From NCBI GenBank assembly GCA_937943605.1, contig CALEAW010000055.1:1-44970 (forward strand): a stretch of 44,970 nt of DNA, read 5' to 3'. Below the pieces are notes generated by a model. The model was not told the DNA's origin and made no database searches. It saw nothing but the letters and a program-made list of their open reading frames with translations. The number at the start of each line of letters is the position of its first letter. Position 1 is the first letter of the stretch. This stretch comes from an uncultured Sutterella sp. GTDB lineage: Bacteria; Pseudomonadota; Gammaproteobacteria; Burkholderiales; Burkholderiaceae_F. This document shows, piece after piece, positions 40,823 to 44,970 of the stretch. The translations under genes and the position numbers were made by a program.

Positions 40823-41821
40823 TTATAGCGGTTTGTACCACGAGGCGCGAGTGTCTTCGCGTAATGGGCATGAATCAATGAGCGCCTGAACAGCGGCTTC
40901 AAAGTCTTCAGTGGTCTTGGCCTTAAAGATCGCTTTGGCGGGCTTTTCACTATCGTCATAAAGCGCTAACTGATAGAACCAATATTCTTTCATGCGCATC
41001 ATGGCGTTTTTGAGGCTACCGAAGGCGGACGTATAGGTTTCAAAGAGGTCACGACGGAAGTCATCAAGCTCCGCTTGCGTGGCCGCGGGACCACCGCGCA
41101 ATTTGCGTAAGAGGGCAGGATCAGCCATCAAAGCACGACCAATCATGAGGTGGTCAAGATTGGCATAGCGTGCGGTCATGTTGCGCGCATCGTCGGGCGT
41201 CACGATGTCACCGTTATAGCCCACAGGCATCGTGAGTTTTGGATAGTTACGATCAACAGTCTCTAAGCGCACGCTACCCTTATACATGTCGGTCTTGAGA
41301 CGCGCATGAATAGTGAGGCGCTTCATCGGGAAGCGGTTATAAACTTCAACCAAGCGATCAAATTCATCTTCGCTTGCCCAACCAAGTCGCGTCTTGACTG
41401 AAATGGCAATCGGCAGATCGGCGCTAAAGATCTCGTCCAAGAATTGCGCAATGGCTTCAGGTTCGCGCAAAAAGCCAGAGCCCTTACCCTTGGCAACGAC
41501 CGTACCAGCTGGGCAGCCAAAATTAAGATTGACTTCGTCATAGCCCAGGTCAGCGAGCGCTTTCGCAGACCACAAAAAGTCAGGGGTACGACGTGTCAAG
41601 AGCTGCGGAATGGCGTGCATGCCATGGTTGACGTCTGGCGCTAATTCACGCAACTGACGATCCGTGAATTTAGGCAAAGCGGTCGGCGTAATAAACGGGA
41701 TAAACCAATCGTCTGCGCCCGAAAAATGGCGACAGAAAACCTGGCGAAAGACAAAGCCCGTCAGCCCTTCCATGGGCGCGACCGCAAGCGGAGGAATCGG
41801 ACAATTCACGACGTCGGACAT
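40823..41821 (-). CDS. tRNA-dihydrouridine synthase family protein
   Basis: FMN enzyme that reduces uridines in tRNA. 332 residues with the Dus motifs LAVAPMEGLTG at 12-22, NLNFGCPAGTVVAKGKGSGFL with catalytic Cys103, ISVKTRLGW, LTIHARLKTDMYKG and the phosphate loop VGYNGDI...LMIGRALMADP. The exact Dus subgroup (A, B or C) was not resolved, so no symbol is given. It stands 100 bases downstream of the MFS gene on the same strand. An apparent mobile element has landed immediately beyond its stop codon. Confidence 0.92.
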   Translation of the reverse strand: MSDVVNCPIPPLAVAPMEGLTGFVFRQVFCRHFSGADDWFIPFITPTALPKFTDRQLRELAPDVNHGMHAIPQLLTRRTPDFLWSAKALADLGYDEVNLNFGCPAGTVVAKGKGSGFLREPEAIAQFLDEIFSADLPIAISVKTRLGWASEDEFDRLVEVYNRFPMKRLTIHARLKTDMYKGSVRLETVDRNYPKLTMPVGYNGDIVTPDDARNMTARYANLDHLMIGRALMADPALLRKLRGGPAATQAELDDFRRDLFETYTSAFGSLKNAMMRMKEYWFYQLALYDDSEKPAKAIFKAKTTEDFEAAVQALIDSCPLREDTRASWYKPL

Positions 41822-41921
41822 AAAGAAGAAAGCTAGAGAAAAAAGAAAAGCATTCTATCTTAATCGAGAGCGGTCGTGGGTGTTGCGGTATACGCGGCGA
41901 AGCGACTTAAGTACTTCGGCA

Positions 41922-43130
41922 CTAATCCTTGTCTTTATCAGCTCGCAATGTACGCATACGGGTGAGGACAGTACGCGCTGAGGCCAATGCGTAGCCAAAG
42001 CCACCGGCAGTAAATAGCGCAAGCACCCAAAGCGTGGCACCAGCACCAATATAGGTACCGAGTAAACCAGCGAGCACTGGGAACGCAGATTTGCCGCCGT
42101 TTAAACACATGATGCGTAAACCTAACGCTTCACCGATTCGGTCGGGCGGCGCAAAAAGGTAGACCAACGACATCATGTTGGGTAGCGAGGCGCCCAAACC
42201 TAAACCTAAAACAAAAGCTGCTGCCATTAAAGCATAAGGGCTTGTGGTGAGTGGCATGACGCTCAGAGCGACAGCTGCCAATAGAAGTGACATCACAATC
42301 ATGTGCCACTCAAGAATGACTTTAAGTAAGAAGGGCGTCAAAAAACGCACGACAAAAGTGGCTGTTGCAAAGCTCCCTAACACCCAACCAATTTGTGAAG
42401 GCGTGAGTCCAACACTATCGGCGTAAATCGGAATCAACAGGTTGCCCACTTCCCAGGCAACCGAAATCATGACCGAGGCGATCAGGACGGCTCGCATCGG
42501 TGGATCCAAGAAAAAGTCTTTGGCTTTGCCTTTTTTAGTGGTCTCTTTAGGTTGACGAGATTTGGCCGAGCCAAGAACAGCTTTCATGCTAGGCGTCAGC
42601 ATGGCCAAACTCAAAAGAATGGGCATCACGACCGCGGCACTGTAGACGGCCGCATAAGAGACATGTTCAATCACGTAACCTGCAACCACAGGCGCAGCGA
42701 GGTTACTTGACGCCGTGGTGAGTGAAAGCGCTGTAAAGGCAAATCGTCGAGTTTTTGGTGTACTCACGTCACCCGTTAAACGTTGGATGACTACGTTCGT
42801 CAACATAAAGGCGAAACCCGTGAGTAGGGCAGCCGCAAAAAGCGAGGTCATGCCATAGGTTTTAGCGGGCAACGCAATCACAGAAAGCCCGGCCAAAATC
42901 ATGCCGATACGTGCGGTGAGCAATGGACTCGTTGGACCAGACCGATCTAACCAACGACCAGCGGACACAGCGAAAAACATCGGTCCCAATGAAATGCACG
43001 CAAGCATAGCGCCCACCCAAAAGGCAGAAGCGCCTGAGGCAATGGCGTCAAGCGTAGCAGTAAAACGCATGGCTGTTGCGGCTAAATGCATGGCCAGCGT
43101 AATCAATAGGACGTTAAAGAGTGCGCGCAT
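41922..43130 (-). CDS. major facilitator superfamily transporter
   Basis: 402 residues and about 12 membrane segments in two halves joined by a basic loop (SAKSRQPKETTKKGKAK). The first cytoplasmic loop has the MFS motif AGRWLDRSGP. There are no residues that point to a particular substrate; drug efflux or organic-acid transport are both possible. A perfect 10-base-pair palindrome lies 79 bases upstream of the start and may control it. Co-directional with the dus gene downstream. Confidence 0.9.
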   Translation of the reverse strand: MRALFNVLLITLAMHLAATAMRFTATLDAIASGASAFWVGAMLACISLGPMFFAVSAGRWLDRSGPTSPLLTARIGMILAGLSVIALPAKTYGMTSLFAAALLTGFAFMLTNVVIQRLTGDVSTPKTRRFAFTALSLTTASSNLAAPVVAGYVIEHVSYAAVYSAAVVMPILLSLAMLTPSMKAVLGSAKSRQPKETTKKGKAKDFFLDPPMRAVLIASVMISVAWEVGNLLIPIYADSVGLTPSQIGWVLGSFATATFVVRFLTPFLLKVILEWHMIVMSLLLAAVALSVMPLTTSPYALMAAAFVLGLGLGASLPNMMSLVYLFAPPDRIGEALGLRIMCLNGGKSAFPVLAGLLGTYIGAGATLWVLALFTAGGFGYALASARTVLTRMRTLRADKDKD

Positions 43131-43208
43131 GGTCAGGATGACGTGTTTTTATGGTGTTCTGTTGTCTATTGTAGGTCGCGGCTGTGACGTTTTGGTTGAG
43201 TGGGTTTG

Positions 43209-43233
43209 AACTTGTTCCATTTTGGAACAAGTT
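43209..43233. promoter_or_regulatory. perfect palindrome upstream of the MFS gene
   Basis: AACTTGTTCC and GGAACAAGTT around ATTTT. Ten perfect base pairs with a five-base spacer are typical of a dimeric repressor or activator site. No regulator gene adjoins it. Confidence 0.6.
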
Positions 43234-43487
43234 GGGTGAGAAACCTTCAAGGCACAAGAAAGAGTGTCATAGCGAACATCTAACCGATACAAAAAGGTTG
43301 TTGCTTAATGGTATCAATTTGGGCTCGATGGGCTCTATTCTCAGTAGAAGGCCATGTTTTGCGTAGACTTTGATTGTCTATACAATGCTACTCTTCTAGT
43401 TGATTTTGCTTTTTTGTATAGTGTCGGATCTGAGGGTTATGCCTAATTATGGAACGCGGTGCCTGACCTACAATGAAACTGTTTTGG

Positions 43488-43579
43488 TCGTGATCTTTTT
43501 GGTGATGACATCAACCTGAGAACGGTTGAGATCACGATCTAGCCGTCCAATGTCACCTCTGGACCAACCATGGCATTGG
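43488..43579 (+). promoter_or_regulatory. structured 5' leader of the flavoprotein gene
   Basis: TCGTGATCT (43488) pairs perfectly with AGATCACGA (43529), enclosing an inner GGTGATG/CATCAACC stem. CCAATG (43547) pairs with CATTGG (43574), 24 bases before the start codon. The rest of the gap from 43131 holds AT-rich promoter-like sequence but no gene. Confidence 0.45.
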
Positions 43580-43602
43580 ATGTTATTGAAGGAGAAAAAG
43601 CA

Positions 43603-44958
43603 ATGAAACTTTCTGCGATTGCAGCTGCTGCGACCCTTGCTATTTGCACAATGTCTGCTGGTGCGGCAACCTATGTGCCGGGCACCTATACCTACAAAGT
43701 GAACGCCCATAATGCCGCGATGACCGTTGCGGTGACCGTCAGCAAGCATAAGATTGAGAAGATCGACTATTCAAAGAACCTTGAAACGATTGGCGTCGGT
43801 CAACTGGCACTTCAAAAAGTCGGTGATAAGATTTTGGACTATCAGTCTCTCGGTGTTGATGGTGTGACAGGTGCCACGATCAGTTCGATGGCGCTCAAAT
43901 ACGCCGTCGGTGAATGCTTGAAGCAGGCTCAAGTCTCTGCGCAGGATCTCAAGGATCTACGTAAGCCCGTCGAACAGCATAAGGCACTGCCAAATACGAT
44001 GAAGACGCAAGTGGTCGTCATCGGTGGCGGCGGCTCTGGTCTTGCTGCAGCCATTGCGGCTTCGCAAGCGGGTGCTGATGTGATTGTGCTCGAAAAGCTC
44101 GGTTTGCTCGGCGGCTCGACGAACGTGTCAGAAGGTGCGTTAAATGCAGCTGACCCAGTGCGTCAGCCTAAGCAAGGAATTGAAGACTCGATTGCTAAGC
44201 ACTATGACCAAACGATTAAAGGTGGTCACAACATCGGTAATCCTGAACTCGTACATCATTTGACCGATAACGCTTACGACGCCATTTTGTGGCTCGAATC
44301 GATTGGGGTGAAGTTTAAGGATGAAGTCGGTACGGCGACGGGTGCACTTTGGCAGCGTTCGCACTATCCTGCCACTCCGTCGGGCAATTCGTATATCCGT
44401 GTCTTTGAACAATACATAGCTGAGCATCCTAATATCAAGGTCATCACCGATATCGAAGCCTTAGACCTTTTGAAGGATGACTCTGGTCGTGTGACGGGCG
44501 TCCTCGCCAAGGACAATAAGAATGGTCGTTACACGAAGTTCACGGCCGAAAAGGGCGTGATTGTTGCGACGGGTGGTTTTGGCGCCAATGTCGACCTTCG
44601 TCAAAAAGTGAATACGGGTGTCTTCAAGGACTACGACCTGGGTAAAGCCATCGGTTGCACTAATTTCAAGAAGTCCGCACAAGGCTCTGGCATCTTGATG
44701 GGCGAAAAGATCGGCGCCAATGTGATCGGCATGGCCGACATTCAGGTGCATCCGTGCGGCACGCCGGGTACGGGTTTGATGGAAATGATTCGTACGAGTG
44801 GTCGCAATCGAATCTTTATTAATACGGACGGTAATCGTTTTGTGAATGAAGGCGCGGCGCGTGATGTGCTGGCTAAGGCGATCTTCGCTCAGAAGGATTC
44901 GACCTATTATGTGCTCCTGAACTTCCCAAAAGAATGTGCACTCAAGACAAAAATCTGA
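43603..44958 (+). CDS. exported FMN-binding fumarate/urocanate-reductase-type flavoprotein, frame ends early
   Basis: Signal peptide to about residue 21 (MSAGAAT). An FMN_bind domain follows, with the covalent flavinylation site DGVTGATIS (Thr92, modified by ApbE). The FAD domain begins at GGGGSG (141-146). GNRFVNEGAARD keeps the catalytic-Arg position of fumarate reductases, unlike the two other flavoproteins here. The start is set by AAGGAG. After AQKDSTYYVLLN the sequence becomes FPKECALKTKI and stops, although about 150 residues with the usual GGxHGAN motif should follow. A neighbouring frame stays open to the window edge, so a frameshift at about 44920-44935 is likely. The gene runs beyond the window. 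Confidence 0.85.
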   Translation: MKLSAIAAAATLAICTMSAGAATYVPGTYTYKVNAHNAAMTVAVTVSKHKIEKIDYSKNLETIGVGQLALQKVGDKILDYQSLGVDGVTGATISSMALKYAVGECLKQAQVSAQDLKDLRKPVEQHKALPNTMKTQVVVIGGGGSGLAAAIAASQAGADVIVLEKLGLLGGSTNVSEGALNAADPVRQPKQGIEDSIAKHYDQTIKGGHNIGNPELVHHLTDNAYDAILWLESIGVKFKDEVGTATGALWQRSHYPATPSGNSYIRVFEQYIAEHPNIKVITDIEALDLLKDDSGRVTGVLAKDNKNGRYTKFTAEKGVIVATGGFGANVDLRQKVNTGVFKDYDLGKAIGCTNFKKSAQGSGILMGEKIGANVIGMADIQVHPCGTPGTGLMEMIRTSGRNRIFINTDGNRFVNEGAARDVLAKAIFAQKDSTYYVLLNFPKECALKTKI

Positions 44959-44970
44959 GCAGACATTACG

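Overview
The window looks like chromosome of an anaerobic or microaerophilic gut betaproteobacterium, most likely of the Sutterellaceae (Burkholderiales). This is inferred from mid-range GC, many Tat-exported redox proteins, several flavoprotein reductases of the fumarate reductase type, a Dba-DsbI pair, TRAP and SsuABC-like uptake systems and dense small operons. No rRNA, tRNA, CRISPR array or complete transposase gene was seen.

Layout. 1-7.1 kb: a Ydh-like respiratory operon. It holds a ferredoxin subunit cut by the window edge, a YdhV-type tungsten/molybdenum oxidoreductase, an unknown protein, a periplasmic multihaem cytochrome c, a Tat-exported Fe-S protein and an NrfD-type quinone-interacting membrane subunit, followed by fdhD. 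7.2-9.5 kb: a Tat-exported HD-domain protein and a secreted alpha/beta hydrolase. 9.6-13.5 kb (minus strand): a CstA-family transporter and dba-dsbI. 13.6-19.3 kb: an exported flavoprotein divergent from a TtrS/TtrR-like two-component system, which is translationally coupled to a second, cytoplasmic flavoprotein. 19.3-21.3 kb: a probable small-RNA locus, an orphan TacA-like antitoxin and a hypothetical gene. 21.4-24.2 kb: a TRAP transporter.

24.4-28.2 kb is the most unusual block: a CARF-domain protein of the Cas_NE0113 (Csm6-like) family, a membrane-anchored HEPN protein, Csx16 and several small unknown genes, with no Cas10, no Cas6 and no CRISPR array nearby. It looks like a detached cyclic-oligoadenylate signalling module. 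28.6-34.1 kb: an alanyl-tRNA editing protein, a TauE/SafE exporter and an SsuCBA-like ABC transporter. 34.1-35.1 kb: a toxin-antitoxin pair flanked by two copies of the 3' tail of the transporter's binding-protein gene. 35.2-39.3 kb: exported peptidases (DmpA/P1 family, M20 family) and a free-standing M20 lid-like protein. 39.4-40.8 kb: a frame-shifted unknown gene between repeated hairpins and inverted repeats. 40.8-43.1 kb: a tRNA dihydrouridine synthase and an MFS transporter. The window ends in a flavinylated UrdA/FccA-type reductase whose frame stops early.

Taken together the genes describe a cell that respires organic acceptors in the periplasm (Ydh-type complex and three flavoprotein reductases), imports organic acids and possibly sulfonates, digests peptides in the periplasm, and carries small defence or addiction islands. 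Functions rest on motifs and remembered family features; no database search was possible.
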